In this document: in pieces, positions 31,779 through 42,941 of the stretch
How positions within the stretch are numbered: the stretch's first letter is position 1
Layout: each line of letters begins with the position of its first letter
Origin: Paludisphaera borealis
Lineage (GTDB): Bacteria > Planctomycetota > Planctomycetia > Isosphaerales > Isosphaeraceae
Assembly (NCBI RefSeq): GCF_001956985.1
Contig: NZ_CP019082.1
Location: 2,604,001 to 2,668,000, forward strand
Length of the DNA: 64,000 nt
Direction: 5' to 3'
Position numbers and translations under genes: made by a program
Notes under the pieces: generated by a model
The model's database searches: none
Told to the model about the DNA's origin: nothing
The model's input: only the letters and a program-made list of their open reading frames with translations

Positions 31779-32588
31779 ATGTCCGGACACGCGGAAGAAC
31801 AGCTCCTGAATCTAACCCTTCACGTCTGGCGGCAGAAGAATCGAACGGCCCCGGGCGCGTTCGTATCCTATACCGAGGAAGCGCGCGGCATCAGCACCGA
31901 CATGTCGTTCCTGGAGATGCTCGACGTCGTCAACGAGCGGCTGATCCACAAGGGGCAAGAGCCGATCGCCTTCGACCACGACTGTCGCGAGGGGATCTGC
32001 GGCCAGTGCGGCGTCGTCGTCAACGGCGAAACTCACGGCCCCCGCCGGGCGACCACCACTTGCCAGCTCCACATGCGGAGCTTCCGCGACGGCGACGTGC
32101 TGACCATCGAACCCTGGCGCGCGGGGGCGTTCCCCGTGGTCAAGGACCTGATGGTCGACCGCAGCGCCTTCGACCGGGTGATCGCCGCCGGCGGTTTCAT
32201 CTCGGTGCGGACCGGCAACGCGCCCGAGGCGAACGACGTCGCCGTCCCCAAGCAAGACGCCGACCTGGCGATGGACGCCGCCGCCTGCATCGGCTGTGGC
32301 GCCTGCGTCGCCGCCTGCCCCAACGCGTCGGCCATGCTGTTCGTGGCCGCCAAGGCCGAGCACCTCAACCTGCTCCCCCAGGGCCACCCCGAGAAAGACC
32401 GCCGGGTCGTGGCCATGATCGATCAGGCCGACGCCGAGGGCTTCGGCAACTGCTCCAACCACGGCGAGTGCGAGGCCGCCTGCCCCAAGGAAATCAGCCT
32501 GGGCTTCATCGCCCGGCTCAACGGCGACTACCGCCGCGCCCTCGTCAAACGCCCCCGTACCGTCGGCGCCTCCGGAGGATCCGGCTGA
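31779..32588 (+). CDS. sdhB: Succinate dehydrogenase iron-sulfur subunit
   Basis: This 269-residue subunit carries three iron-sulfur clusters. The N-terminal [2Fe-2S] cluster is in [10 protein letters not shown]. The C-terminal domain has [15 protein letters not shown] and [15 protein letters not shown], which hold the [4Fe-4S] and [3Fe-4S] clusters that lead to quinone. Length fits type B enzymes. I chose the ATG at 31779 (MSGHAEEQ) because GAGAGGA lies ten bases before it; the ATT/TTG-like frame upstream adds nothing. It follows sdhA by 70 bases. A strong hairpin at 32669-32691 closes the operon. Confidence 0.94.
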   Translation: MSGHAEEQLLNLTLHVWRQKNRTAPGAFVSYTEEARGISTDMSFLEMLDVVNERLIHKGQEPIAFDHDCREGICGQCGVVVNGETHGPRRATTTCQLHMRSFRDGDVLTIEPWRAGAFPVVKDLMVDRSAFDRVIAAGGFISVRTGNAPEANDVAVPKQDADLAMDAAACIGCGACVAACPNASAMLFVAAKAEHLNLLPQGHPEKDRRVVAMIDQADAEGFGNCSNHGECEAACPKEISLGFIARLNGDYRRALVKRPRTVGASGGSG

Positions 32589-32668
32589 GAGGCGAAACGG
32601 CGCGCAACGCCGATGGGGCTGCTGTCGCGGCTTACAGTCGGCTTTACGCACAAGTCGGTGCCAAGCTC

Positions 32669-32691
32669 CCTTCTCCCGCAACGGGAGAAGG
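32669..32691. terminator. Hairpin between convergent sdhB and membrane-protein genes
   Basis: CCTTCTCCCG, loop CAA, CGGGAGAAGG makes a perfect 10-bp stem with a three-base loop, just after sdhB and before the end of the convergent gene at 32729. No long T-run follows, so termination may be partial. The stem recurs with a different loop at 39538-39560, so it is also a dispersed repeat. Confidence 0.6.
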
Positions 32692-32728
32692 CATGCTTGC
32701 TACGGCGATTGATAACCTTTTCGCTTCG

Positions 32729-33529
32729 CTATTTCCCCCGCGCTTCGGGCCCTCGCGCGAGCACGACGCCGAGAGCGACAAAGATCGCGACCGATTCCTG
32801 GGCGAAGAACCGCGTGGCCCGCGTGGCCGAAAGCGGCAGGGTGACGTCGTCGAACGGAAACGCGATCGCGCCGGCCATCTGAAAGACCACCACGCCCACG
32901 AGGGCCCCGAGCAGGCCGCCCGTGATGAACCGGAAATCCAGACGCCGGCCGCGGTCTCCCAGACCGAGGCCGAACGCCCCCCCCGCAATGGCGCCCACAA
33001 CGGCGCAGATGCTCCCCTGGACCAGGATCGCCAGGCCGAGATCACTGCCGTCGGGCCTGTAGAGCCCATGGTGAAGCGGCATGATAATCCTGTTCGCCAG
33101 ACAACCGCCGATCGCGCCGAGGACCAATCCGAGCGCCCCGGCGGCCAGGCCCGCCCGGATCGAGCCCCGGACGACGCCCCCGATCAGACCGAGCGTCAAG
33201 CCGAGAATCGCCCCCAGCATCCCGAAGGTGAGGCTCGTCTCGATCATCGCCCCTTTCCTCGACTTCAGCTCGTTCGCATTCGATTCCTCGATCGTCGGGA
33301 GACCAGCCGCCGCCACGGGCGTCGGCCGGAAGCGGCCGTACAACGGTTCGGTCAGGAACCAGGAGAAGATCCCCGCGACCAGGCCCGCCGCCAGAGTCAG
33401 CGACCAGAACCAGAACGCGGCCGGCCGCCGGACGGGGTCGCCCTCGCTCGCCAGTTCGACTGCGAAGGGGGCGGCGGCGGGGTCGGGCTGAGTCAGATCG
33501 GAGGACGGAGCATCGTCAAGAGACGACAT
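32729..33529 (-). CDS. Small polytopic membrane protein, unrecognised
   Basis: This 266-residue protein has a polar N-terminus (about 45 residues, rich in Asp, Ser and Pro). Five or six hydrophobic segments follow: FWFWSLTLAAGLVAGIFSWF, then MLGAILGLTLGLIGGVV, then LAAGALGLVLGAIGGCL, then LVQGSICAVVGAIAGGAF and a C-terminal pair. The middle segments are glycine-zipper-like (GxxxG repeats), which often form pores or packed bundles. I chose the ATG at 33529, eight bases after GGGAG; a longer frame to 34477 lies over the DUF1552 gene and is spurious. It converges on sdhB. I do not recognise the family. Confidence 0.65.
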   Translation of the reverse strand: MSSLDDAPSSDLTQPDPAAAPFAVELASEGDPVRRPAAFWFWSLTLAAGLVAGIFSWFLTEPLYGRFRPTPVAAAGLPTIEESNANELKSRKGAMIETSLTFGMLGAILGLTLGLIGGVVRGSIRAGLAAGALGLVLGAIGGCLANRIIMPLHHGLYRPDGSDLGLAILVQGSICAVVGAIAGGAFGLGLGDRGRRLDFRFITGGLLGALVGVVVFQMAGAIAFPFDDVTLPLSATRATRFFAQESVAIFVALGVVLARGPEARGK

Positions 33530-33678
33530 GATGATATCTCCCGGATCAACGTGGCATCGGGACGTACAAGGGCGAGCGGAGCCCGCGCGGCTCCGCAGTC
33601 CTGAACGGTTCCAGGACGACCCCAGCGTACGACCTCCCGAGGCTCTCGCCCAGATCGGCCTCCCTCGAAATCCCGGAC

Positions 33679-34983
33679 TCAGACGTCCGAGAGCGGCTCC
33701 TTGGAGTCGCCGAACTCGTCGCGGTGGAGGCCCGCCTTGTCGAGCATCGAGAGGTACAGGCTGCACATCCTGCGGTTGGGCGACTTCAAGTAGTCGAGCA
33801 CGCGCCCACCGCGGATCTTGCCGCCGCCGCCGCCGACGACCACCACGGGAAGCTGGGTGGCGTCGTGCGCGCCACTCATCATGCTCGAGCAGAACATGAG
33901 CATCGAGTTGTCGAGGGCCGTACGTTCGCCTTCCTGGATCGCGTCGAGCTTCCGCGCGATGTAGGCCAGCTGGCTGGTGAACAGCTGGTTGACCTTCAGC
34001 CAGTCGGCGGTGTCGGAGTGCGAAAGCAGGTGGTGGATCATGTAGTCGACGCCGAGCTGGGGGAACCGCAGCGAGCTGTGGTCGTTGTTCAGCTTCAGGG
34101 TCGTCACGCGGGTGGCGTCGGTCTGGAAGCCGAGGACGACGATGTCGCACATCAGCCGCATGTGCTCGGCGATGTCCTGGGGGATGCCGTCGGCGGGGCG
34201 CGGCAGGTTCGGCTTGTCGATCGTCGGCTTCCAGCCCTGAAGCTCGCCGCGCTTGCCGGCGCGGTCGATCCGCTGCTCGACCTCGCGGACCGATTCGAGG
34301 TACTCGTCGAGCTTGCGCTGGTCGGCGAGGCTGACGTCGCGGCGGAAGTCGCGGGCGTCGGCGATGACGGCGTCGAGCACGCTCTGATCGCCCTTGAGGA
34401 CCTCGTCCTTGAACAGCCGGTCGAAGGCGAGCGACGGGTACAGCTCCAGCGGCGTCGGGCTCGTCGGCGACGTCCACGAGATGTGCGAGCTATAAAGCAT
34501 CGAGTAATTCTTGTGGACCGCCGGGTTGGCCTGCTCGCAGCCGAGCACCAGGCTGGGCACCTTGGTCGAGCCGCCGTAGCTCTGGGCGAGAAGCTGGTCG
34601 AAGCTCGTGCCCGACCGGATGTCGCCGCCCGAGGCCAGGGGCGCGCCCGAGAGCAGGTTGCCGGTCTGCGAGCTGTGGATGTTCCCCTTCAGCGCCTCTT
34701 CATTGTAGAGGCCGCGGATGAACAGCATCTTCTCGCGGAAGTCGTGCAGCGGGGCGAGCACCTTGCCCAGCTCCATCGACTTGCCTTCGCCGCGCGCCCA
34801 CCACTCCTTGCCATGGAACCCGTTGCCGGCGAACAGCACGCCGAGCCGCACCGGAGGCTCGCTGGCCGGTCGGGTCGAGGGCGACTCGGCCCCCCAGACG
34901 TTGCGCGATTCGAGCCACGGCAGGGCCATCGTGACGCCGACGCCTCGGAGGAACGTACGCCGGGAAAGCTCGGAATTCTGCAT
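33679..34983 (-). CDS. DUF1552 protein, Tat-exported
   Basis: This 434-residue protein starts with a twin-arginine signal (SRRTFLRGVGVTMALPWLE). It is a DUF1552 member, a family almost always next to DUF1592-type cytochromes in planctomycetes and related bacteria. Recognisable stretches are FAGNGFHGKEWWARGEGKSM, LLSGAPLASGGDIRSGTSFD, and QTDATRVTTLKLNNDHSSL near residue 290. The molecular function is unknown; an oxidoreductase or hydrolase working with the partner cytochrome in the periplasm is the usual guess. It follows the DUF1592 gene (35045-39154) by 61 bases on the same strand and is probably in the same operon. Confidence 0.88.
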   Translation of the reverse strand: MQNSELSRRTFLRGVGVTMALPWLESRNVWGAESPSTRPASEPPVRLGVLFAGNGFHGKEWWARGEGKSMELGKVLAPLHDFREKMLFIRGLYNEEALKGNIHSSQTGNLLSGAPLASGGDIRSGTSFDQLLAQSYGGSTKVPSLVLGCEQANPAVHKNYSMLYSSHISWTSPTSPTPLELYPSLAFDRLFKDEVLKGDQSVLDAVIADARDFRRDVSLADQRKLDEYLESVREVEQRIDRAGKRGELQGWKPTIDKPNLPRPADGIPQDIAEHMRLMCDIVVLGFQTDATRVTTLKLNNDHSSLRFPQLGVDYMIHHLLSHSDTADWLKVNQLFTSQLAYIARKLDAIQEGERTALDNSMLMFCSSMMSGAHDATQLPVVVVGGGGGKIRGGRVLDYLKSPNRRMCSLYLSMLDKAGLHRDEFGDSKEPLSDV

Positions 34984-35044
34984 CGGCTGCCTCGCGACGG
35001 AAAAACGGTTGAAGGATCGACGTCATTCGGACCGGATGGACGGA

Positions 35045-38000
35045 TCACGGAGTCTGGGCGACGGCCGGGGCGTCGCCCCGGATCTCTCGGAACTGGCGGC
35101 TGCGGACGATCGCCTCGACGGCCGCCGAGATGCGGTAATCGTTCGCTCGAAGCTTCTGGAGGATCTCGTCGAGCAGCGGCTCGTCCGAGAGCAGCACCTC
35201 GCGGCCGAGGGCGAAGCCGAGCAGCTTCTTGGAGAACTGGCGGACGACCGTGTCGCGCCTCGTGGTCGAGAGGTAATGGCGAAGCCCGTCGTAGCCGTCG
35301 AACTCGACGCCGTCGCGGAGCTTGGCGTGCGCGTCGACCGGCTGGCCCGAGGCGTCGCGCTCGCGGAACCGGCCGATCGCATCGTACGCTTCCAGCGAGA
35401 AGCCGAACGGGTCGATCCGCGCGTGGCACCCCATGCAACGGACGTCGCTGGTGTGCTTCTCGACGATCTGCCGGACCGACAATCCGCCGGCCGAGGCGTC
35501 CTCGTCGGCCAGGATCGGCACGTCCGGCGGCGGCTTGGGCGTCCCCTCGCCGAGCAACGACTCCGTCACCCAGGTCCCTCGCAAAATCGGACTGGTCCGC
35601 GACGCCCCCGAGTGCTTCGCGAGAGTCGTCGACAGACCGAGAATCCCGCCCCGGCCGAACTTTCGCACCCCGTCCACGCGCCGCCATTCGGGACCGCTCA
35701 CGCCGGGGATTCCGTAGTGCTTGGCGAGCGCCTCGTTCAGGAACGCGTGGTCGGCGTCGAAGATCGAGAGCACCGACGCGTCGGACCGGAACACGTCGGT
35801 GAAGAACAGGATCGTCTCCTCGTACATCGCCCCGCGAAGAGCGTTGAACGTCGGAAAGTGCCGCTCGCTCTTCTCATCGAGGGCGTCGAACCCGTAGACG
35901 TCGAGCCACTGGCAGGCGAACTCCGCCGCCAGCCGGCGCGCTTCGGGCGCCTGCAACAGCCGGCGCGCCTGGGCCGCGATCACGTTCGGGTCGCTCAGGC
36001 GACCGCTGGCGGCGGCCTCGCGCAGCTCGGCGTCGGGCGCCGACGACCGCAGGAAGTAGCTCAGCCGGCTGGCAAGCTCCCAGTCGGAGACCGTCGCCGA
36101 CTTCGCCCCGGCGGCGGCCTTCTCCAGACGATAGAGGAACGACGGCGACACCAGCACGCGGGCGAGCGCCAGCCGAAGCGCCTCGTCGTGGGGGATCTCT
36201 TCCTTCCGCAGCTTGGCGTAAAGGTCGCGAAGGCCCTGCGCTTCCTCAGCCGACAGCGGCCGGCGATAGGCCTGGGCCGCGAACCGGATCAGGCCGTCGA
36301 CCTGGGCGGGCTCGGCGTCGACGAGCGCCTTGCGAAACTGCGCGGCATGCTCGTGAATCGGTTTGCGGTACGGCTCGAACAGCCGCGGGTCGCTGTCCTG
36401 GGTGGCGTACTCCATCAGTTGGTTGAAAGCGTCCACCTGGATCAAGGCTTCCTGGCTGATGAACCGAAGCTCTTGCCACATCCGGTCGAGCCGGGCCGAC
36501 TCGGCGGGGTCGAGCATCAGCCGACTCAACGGCTCGTCTTCGCGGTGGAACAGTGTGAGCGTCACCACCTCGTCGACCGGCACGATTTTCGTGTAGCACA
36601 ACGCGGGCGGGAACCAGCGGCGGAAGTCGTCGAACGCCCGCGCGGCCCTGGCCGTCGCGTCGCTCCCTTCGGCCACCAGCAGCGGCGCGTCGGCTTGCAA
36701 CCCCACACCGGGGTTCGGCTTCGCGGCGACGATCCGGAGCTGCGCGAGCCCCTCCGCCCCCGCGCCGGCCCCGAGCACACCCGAGCCCACCAGTTCGGCC
36801 CCGGCGACCAGTTCGGCCGGCAGGCGGACCTCGACGACCGTCGGCGTCTTCACGGCCAGGCTGTCGGCGGCGATCGGACCGCCGGACGGACGAGGACCGA
36901 ACGCAGCCGGATCAAGCCCCCACGTCGACGACGGCGAAACGGGCCGATCGGCCTTCACGCTCATCAATCCGGCCGAGAGCAGCGGTCCGCCCAGCGAGGT
37001 CAGCCGGCGCTGGAGCACGGCGTCGGGGCCTTCGTCCTTGGCGTCGGGAGGGCCGCCGGCCACCAGCCGCTGGATTTGATCGGCGAGCGTCTGCTTCTCA
37101 GCCGGGTCGCGCGAGGCGATCCAGCGGGCGAGCAGCGAACCGGCCGGGACGCCCTGCCCGCCGTCGTCCCCCTGCTCGGCTTCCTTATAGAGATGCCAGA
37201 CCCCGGCGTGGCCGAAACCGTCGGCGTGCGGGTTGCCCGCGTGGATGTCGCCGGAAACGTCGCGGGCGAGATCCCAGACGCCTTTCTCGTTCCCTGGCTC
37301 CTTGATGGTCAAGTCGACGGCCGTCAGGTCGCACGAGTGATTTCCGTCTCGGGGACCGATCAGGAGCGAGACGAGGTCCCCCTCGCGAACGTCGACGGGG
37401 CCGACCGGCCCAACCTTGACGGCCGCCGGCCCCGCAGTGGCCCCGCCCCCGAGTCGCTGGCGGATCGCCCCCCGGCGCAGCTCCAGCAGCCAGGTCACGC
37501 CGTTGCCGCATTCCGGATGAGCGGGCTGGACGACCCCCTCGATCTGAACGGCGCCCGTGATCGGGCTCAGCCAGCCCGCCCCCGCGCGGAGGGTCGGCGA
37601 GGGATGGACCGCGACGCCGTGCGGCTTCATCACGCCCGGCACGCGGACCTGGCCGTCGGACGAGTTGGCGATGGCCAGCGGGGTCTCACCCGTGCCCCAG
37701 CCCTTCACGAAGTCATAGCCGCCGACCCTCTCCATCCGTTCCGTGAAATGGTCGAGGAGAATCGTCGTCCTCGGCGTCAGCCCCAGGTATTCCAGCCAAA
37801 GGCCGAGGATCTCGGGATCGACGTCGTGCTTCCTGGCCAGGGCGACGCGGTCGGCTTTGTCGCCGGCCGCGGCGGCTTCGGCGGCGGCCTTCAGGCAGTT
37901 CGCCGCGGTCGCGACGACGAGGGCGCGGCGGGCGAACAGGTCATCGCAAACGGCGCGGAGGTCGCGGAGGGGAAGCTCGGGACGGCCGGGCTTCACCAGC

Positions 38001-39154
38001 CGCAGGCGTTCCCAGACGACCGACGTCTCAGCCCCAGCGCCTTGGGCCGCGAGGTAAACGACGAAATCCCGGCCGGTGGGCGCTGCCGGGAACTTGAACC
38101 GCAGGTCGCTCCGCGTCGACGCCGGGTTGACCGGCACGACCCAGGGCTTCATGTGGCCGACGGTCTGGAACCTCGCGAGCGCGTTCTGCCACTGGCGGAC
38201 GTCGGCGGCGATCGCCGGGGCGTCGGCCGGCTTGGCGGCGCGCCAGCGGGCTCGAACTTCATCGAGCACGAGCGAGTGGTCGTCGGCGTTCAACAGCATC
38301 CAGAGCGCGTTGAAATAGCGAGCGTTCAAGCCGCGACGCGCTGCGACCGAGGCGGGCGTCTCGGTCCCCTTGGCGAGCGACTCGCGATCCTCGATGGCGG
38401 CGGCGAAGTATTTCTCGAGCGCGATGTGGCCCTCGGCGTCGGCGTGCCGCGCGTAGAGACCTCGGATCTCGGTCAGCAGTTCGTCGGTCCAGTCGCGCCG
38501 GGTCGCGCCGGCAGCAAACCGCATTCCGTCGGGCAGCAGCACGGCGTGGGAGGCGATCCGCTTGGCCGATTCCAGGTACTTGCCGAGCAGCGACGGCGAC
38601 ATCACCAGCGCGTTCCCGGTGTTCGTGAACCCCTCGCCGGCGGCGGAGTCGATGGGGAACTCGCGGGCCGGCTGGAAGTCGAAGCCGGTCAGGTCGCGCA
38701 GGGTGTACGTGTATTGCACGTTATTCAGGCGGCGCAGGACGACCGGGCCCGGATCACCGGCGATCGCGTAGGCCTCTGCCTTCAGATAGCGAGCGGCCCA
38801 ACCGCGCAGCTTCGCTCGCTCATCGGCCGTCGGCTGCGGCTTCGCCTTCTTCGGGGGCATCTCCCCCTCGTCGAGCATCTCCACGACTTTCTTCCAGACG
38901 CGCTCGTTCCGGCGGACGTCGTCGAATTTCGCGAACCGTTCGAGGTCGAGGTCCCCCTGCTGCTCCTCGGTCGAATGGCATTTGATGCAAAATTGCTTCA
39001 TCAACGGCTGGACGTCGCGCCCGTACTCGGTCGTCAGCGTCTCGAACGAATCGACCGCCGCGCTCGCGCCGACCTGCGCCAGGACCAGGGCCGTCGGGAT
39101 CAAGACCAGCAAGAGGCGGAAGCTTTTGCGACGGCGGCCTGCGGACTGGCTCAT
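35045..39154 (-). CDS. Planctomycete cytochrome (DUF1587/1592/1588/1585/1595 type)
   Basis: This 1369-residue exported protein has an N-terminal hydrophobic signal (residues 12-33). A c-type heme motif follows in KQFCIKCHSTEEQQGDL (about residue 55). The DUF1587 block comes next (VVLRRLNNVQYTYTLRDLTG). A long central, partly carbohydrate-binding-like region leads into DUF1595/DUF1592 near 1000-1150 (YRRPLSAEEAQGLRDLYAKL). DUF1588 carries a second CxxCH (RCMGCHARIDPFGFSLE). The C-terminal DUF1585 is recognisable by KLLGFALGREVLLSDE. Such proteins are thought to oxidise or cleave carbohydrates or other polymers in the planctomycete periplasm. The ATG at 39154 has GGAG eight bases before it; a frame to 39385 overlaps the repeat region and is not used. 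The partner DUF1552 gene follows. Confidence 0.9.
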   Translation of the reverse strand: MSQSAGRRRKSFRLLLVLIPTALVLAQVGASAAVDSFETLTTEYGRDVQPLMKQFCIKCHSTEEQQGDLDLERFAKFDDVRRNERVWKKVVEMLDEGEMPPKKAKPQPTADERAKLRGWAARYLKAEAYAIAGDPGPVVLRRLNNVQYTYTLRDLTGFDFQPAREFPIDSAAGEGFTNTGNALVMSPSLLGKYLESAKRIASHAVLLPDGMRFAAGATRRDWTDELLTEIRGLYARHADAEGHIALEKYFAAAIEDRESLAKGTETPASVAARRGLNARYFNALWMLLNADDHSLVLDEVRARWRAAKPADAPAIAADVRQWQNALARFQTVGHMKPWVVPVNPASTRSDLRFKFPAAPTGRDFVVYLAAQGAGAETSVVWERLRLVKPGRPELPLRDLRAVCDDLFARRALVVATAANCLKAAAEAAAAGDKADRVALARKHDVDPEILGLWLEYLGLTPRTTILLDHFTERMERVGGYDFVKGWGTGETPLAIANSSDGQVRVPGVMKPHGVAVHPSPTLRAGAGWLSPITGAVQIEGVVQPAHPECGNGVTWLLELRRGAIRQRLGGGATAGPAAVKVGPVGPVDVREGDLVSLLIGPRDGNHSCDLTAVDLTIKEPGNEKGVWDLARDVSGDIHAGNPHADGFGHAGVWHLYKEAEQGDDGGQGVPAGSLLARWIASRDPAEKQTLADQIQRLVAGGPPDAKDEGPDAVLQRRLTSLGGPLLSAGLMSVKADRPVSPSSTWGLDPAAFGPRPSGGPIAADSLAVKTPTVVEVRLPAELVAGAELVGSGVLGAGAGAEGLAQLRIVAAKPNPGVGLQADAPLLVAEGSDATARAARAFDDFRRWFPPALCYTKIVPVDEVVTLTLFHREDEPLSRLMLDPAESARLDRMWQELRFISQEALIQVDAFNQLMEYATQDSDPRLFEPYRKPIHEHAAQFRKALVDAEPAQVDGLIRFAAQAYRRPLSAEEAQGLRDLYAKLRKEEIPHDEALRLALARVLVSPSFLYRLEKAAAGAKSATVSDWELASRLSYFLRSSAPDAELREAAASGRLSDPNVIAAQARRLLQAPEARRLAAEFACQWLDVYGFDALDEKSERHFPTFNALRGAMYEETILFFTDVFRSDASVLSIFDADHAFLNEALAKHYGIPGVSGPEWRRVDGVRKFGRGGILGLSTTLAKHSGASRTSPILRGTWVTESLLGEGTPKPPPDVPILADEDASAGGLSVRQIVEKHTSDVRCMGCHARIDPFGFSLEAYDAIGRFRERDASGQPVDAHAKLRDGVEFDGYDGLRHYLSTTRRDTVVRQFSKKLLGFALGREVLLSDEPLLDEILQKLRANDYRISAAVEAIVRSRQFREIRGDAPAVAQTP

Positions 39155-39467
39155 GGCGTCGTCTCCGATGCGTTTCGAGGAGAGTCGGTGGGTTCGCATT
39201 TCGGGCTGCGCCTCGAAAATCGATTGCTCGCGATGGCCCGTACGACGGAAGGAGGGACGCCGACCCCTTCGACGGAGCGGCGAAACGTCATGGATTGCGG
39301 GACGCCACCAACATACCCCCTCACATCCCCTCTGTCGACCCGCTAAAACCCCAGGAATCTCCTTCGGAAGTCGGCGTCTCGACACATATTAAGGATAGGT
39401 GGTCCCACCGCCGGCTCCTTGACAATACGCCTGAAACGGGAAAACCGGCCCCGCCCTACGTGAAATC

Positions 39468-39833
39468 GGCGCGAACGAAGCCAAATCTTCCCGGCCGGAT
39501 CGGCCGAGGAGGCGCGAACGAAGCCTTCGCGAACGTGCCTTCTCCCCTCGCGGGAGAAGGTGCCCCGCAGGGGGAGAAGCGAGAACACTCCGTCTTTTCC
39601 GCGCGAACGAAGCCACTTCGCTGAACGCTGTTACCCGCTTTAAATAAAGGACTTATGAAGCACAATGGCTTCCTTCGTCCGGCGCGAACGAACCCAATCG
39701 ACCCGCGTGGCGAAGCAGGTCGCAGGCATCGTCGGCGAGAGTGATTTCTGGACGAACGGACCCAATCCGCCGCGGATAGGGACGAGGGCGATGACGCGGC
39801 GAAACCCGTTGATTTCGGCGCGAACGAACCCAA
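39468..39833 (+). repeat. Dispersed 17-nt repeat GGCGCGAACGAAnCCAA, six copies
   Basis: Copies lie at about 39468-39486 (GGCGCGAACGAAGCCAAAT), 39511-39525, 39601-39618, 39681-39700 (GGCGCGAACGAACCCAATCG), 39751-39769 (GACGAACGGACCCAATCCG) and 39817-39833. All are in the same orientation, with spacing of 43 to 90 bases. A shorter piece (CGCGAACGTGCC) is at about 39528-39539. A seventh copy is 20 kb away at 19156-19174. The constant core is CGAACG-A-CC. No coding function is apparent. Confidence 0.75.
39538..39560. repeat. Hairpin repeat CCTTCTCCC-(5)-GGGAGAAGG
   Basis: A 9-bp perfect stem with loop CTCGC, 23 nt overall, shares its stem with the hairpin at 32669-32691. It lies inside the GCGCGAACGAA repeat field. 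The sequence and the following GTGCCCCGCAGGGGGAG resemble a hairpin repeat common in intergenic DNA of GC-rich bacteria. Confidence 0.65.
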
Positions 39834-39918
39834 CGCGCCGGCCGCTCTCGCGGGGGCGGGGGGATTCTTGTATACTTGGCTTTTACCAACGGCTAACAGC
39901 TCACCTAAAGGTTAGGCG

Positions 39919-41574
<1,656 letters not shown>

Positions 41575-41585
41575 CAAAGGAACCC

Positions 41586-42734
41586 ATGAACCTCATCGCC
41601 CGAGACTGGGAGACGTCGAGCTGGATCGAGATCGCGGTTCGCGACGGGGTCGTCGAGTCGGTCGACCGTCTCGACGACCCGGCGCCAGTCGGTGCTGACG
41701 ACCCGTTCGTCGCGCCGGCGTTCTGGGACGTGCAGACCAACGGGCGATGGGGCCATTCGTTCTCGAGTCCCGAGCTGACGGCCGATCAGGTGGTTGCCAT
41801 CGTCCGGGCTCAGCGCGAACTGGGAACGGCCCGGCTCTGCCCGACCCTCGTGACGGCCCCGATCGACCACATGATCCACGGGCTCCGGACGATCGCCTCG
41901 GCCTGCGAAACCCACCCCGACGTCGCCCGCATGGTCGTCGGAATTCATCTGGAAGGGCCGTACCTCTCGGACCTGCCGGGATACCGGGGGGCCCATCCCC
42001 CGGAGGCCATGCACGACCCCGATTGGAACGAGTTCGAGCGGCTTCAGCAAGCGTCAGGCGACCGGGTGATCCTCATGACCCTCGCCCCCGAACGAACCGG
42101 TGCGATCGCGTTCATCGACAGAGCCGCGCGAGCCGGCCTGACCATCGCACTCGGCCATACGGCCGCCGACGGGCCGACCCTGCGGGCGGCGGTCGACGCC
42201 GGGGCGAGGCTGAGCACCCATCTCGGCAATGGCATCGTCGCCGAACTCCCTCGTCACCCCAACCCGATCTGGCGGCAGGCGGCCGAGGACCGGCTCTGGG
42301 CCTCGCTGATCGCCGACGGCTGGCACCTCGACCCCGACGTCCTCCGCGTCCTGGTCCGGGCCAAGGGACTGGACCGCGTCGTCCTGGTCAGCGACGCCGG
42401 CTGGCTTTCAGGCTTGCCAGTCGGGACCTACGGCGACTGGGCCGTCGACCCCTCGGGCAAGATCGTCGTCGCCGGCACGCCGTACCTCGCCGGCTCGAAC
42501 CAGGGGCTCGAAACCGGCCTGAGGAACCTCGACCGGGTCGTTCCGTGCTTCCCCCGGCCGCTGCTCGACACGGTTACGACCAACCCGGCCGCGCTGCTGA
42601 ACCGCCCCGCGCCCCGGATCGCCCCCGGCGAACCCGCGAACCTGGTGGTCGTCCGCCGCCCCGAGCCCGGCGCCTTCACACTCGAACGGACCTGCGTCGA
42701 CGGGGTGTGGGTCGAGAACTCATCGAATCCATAA
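41586..42734 (+). CDS. NagA-like amidohydrolase
   Basis: This 382-residue protein resembles N-acetylglucosamine-6-phosphate deacetylase, which removes acetyl from GlcNAc-6-P. Metal-site motifs are visible: HLEGPYLSD (Glu ligand, about residue 123), LGHTAADG (His, about 190), STHLGNG (His, about 210) and VLVSDAGW (catalytic Asp, about 269). The usual PGxIDxQxNG opening is changed to APAFWDVQTNGRWG, so His of the canonical site may differ. Ligands otherwise look complete. It is 11 bases after pyrG. Amino-sugar recycling from the cell envelope is a reasonable role; a different N-acyl substrate is possible. Confidence 0.82.
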   Translation: MNLIARDWETSSWIEIAVRDGVVESVDRLDDPAPVGADDPFVAPAFWDVQTNGRWGHSFSSPELTADQVVAIVRAQRELGTARLCPTLVTAPIDHMIHGLRTIASACETHPDVARMVVGIHLEGPYLSDLPGYRGAHPPEAMHDPDWNEFERLQQASGDRVILMTLAPERTGAIAFIDRAARAGLTIALGHTAADGPTLRAAVDAGARLSTHLGNGIVAELPRHPNPIWRQAAEDRLWASLIADGWHLDPDVLRVLVRAKGLDRVVLVSDAGWLSGLPVGTYGDWAVDPSGKIVVAGTPYLAGSNQGLETGLRNLDRVVPCFPRPLLDTVTTNPAALLNRPAPRIAPGEPANLVVVRRPEPGAFTLERTCVDGVWVENSSNP

Positions 42735-42941
42735 CGATTGATCTGTCCACAGGCGGGCGATTCCTCTCCCATCCCCTCCCGGACCGCGATCATGACCTCA
42801 GGCGGGAGTTGCGACCGTGGAACAAAAAGGCGAGCCGCCTCGCGGACCGGCCTGGGGCGCGGTTCGCGGGACGGCTCGCTGTTGAGATTCAAGCGGCACC
42901 TGGAGGGTGCGAGGCGGGTGGCGCCTCGCACGGGGTCAGGG

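Larger units (their letters stand above)
39155..39918. other. Non-coding stretch upstream of pyrG packed with short repeats
   Basis: These 764 bases contain no supported gene. Several short frames exist, but their translations are only the repeat read through (for example GFVRAD, SFAPP). It holds the GCGCGAACGAA repeat family and a hairpin repeat, listed separately. Bases close to 39900 carry the pyrG leader. Confidence 0.6.

Noticed and set aside
34718-39346. Plus-strand open frame of 1542 codons
   Set aside because: It is the antisense shadow of the DUF1592-type cytochrome gene; GC-rich codon bias keeps it open and its translation has no domain.
39468-39833. CRISPR array
   Set aside because: Repeats are only about 17 nt, diverge between copies, and spacing varies from 43 to 90 bases; no cas genes are present.
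39401-39897. Small hypothetical proteins in the repeat field
   Set aside because: Their translations are repeat read-through (FVRA and similar strings) and overlap one another on both strands.
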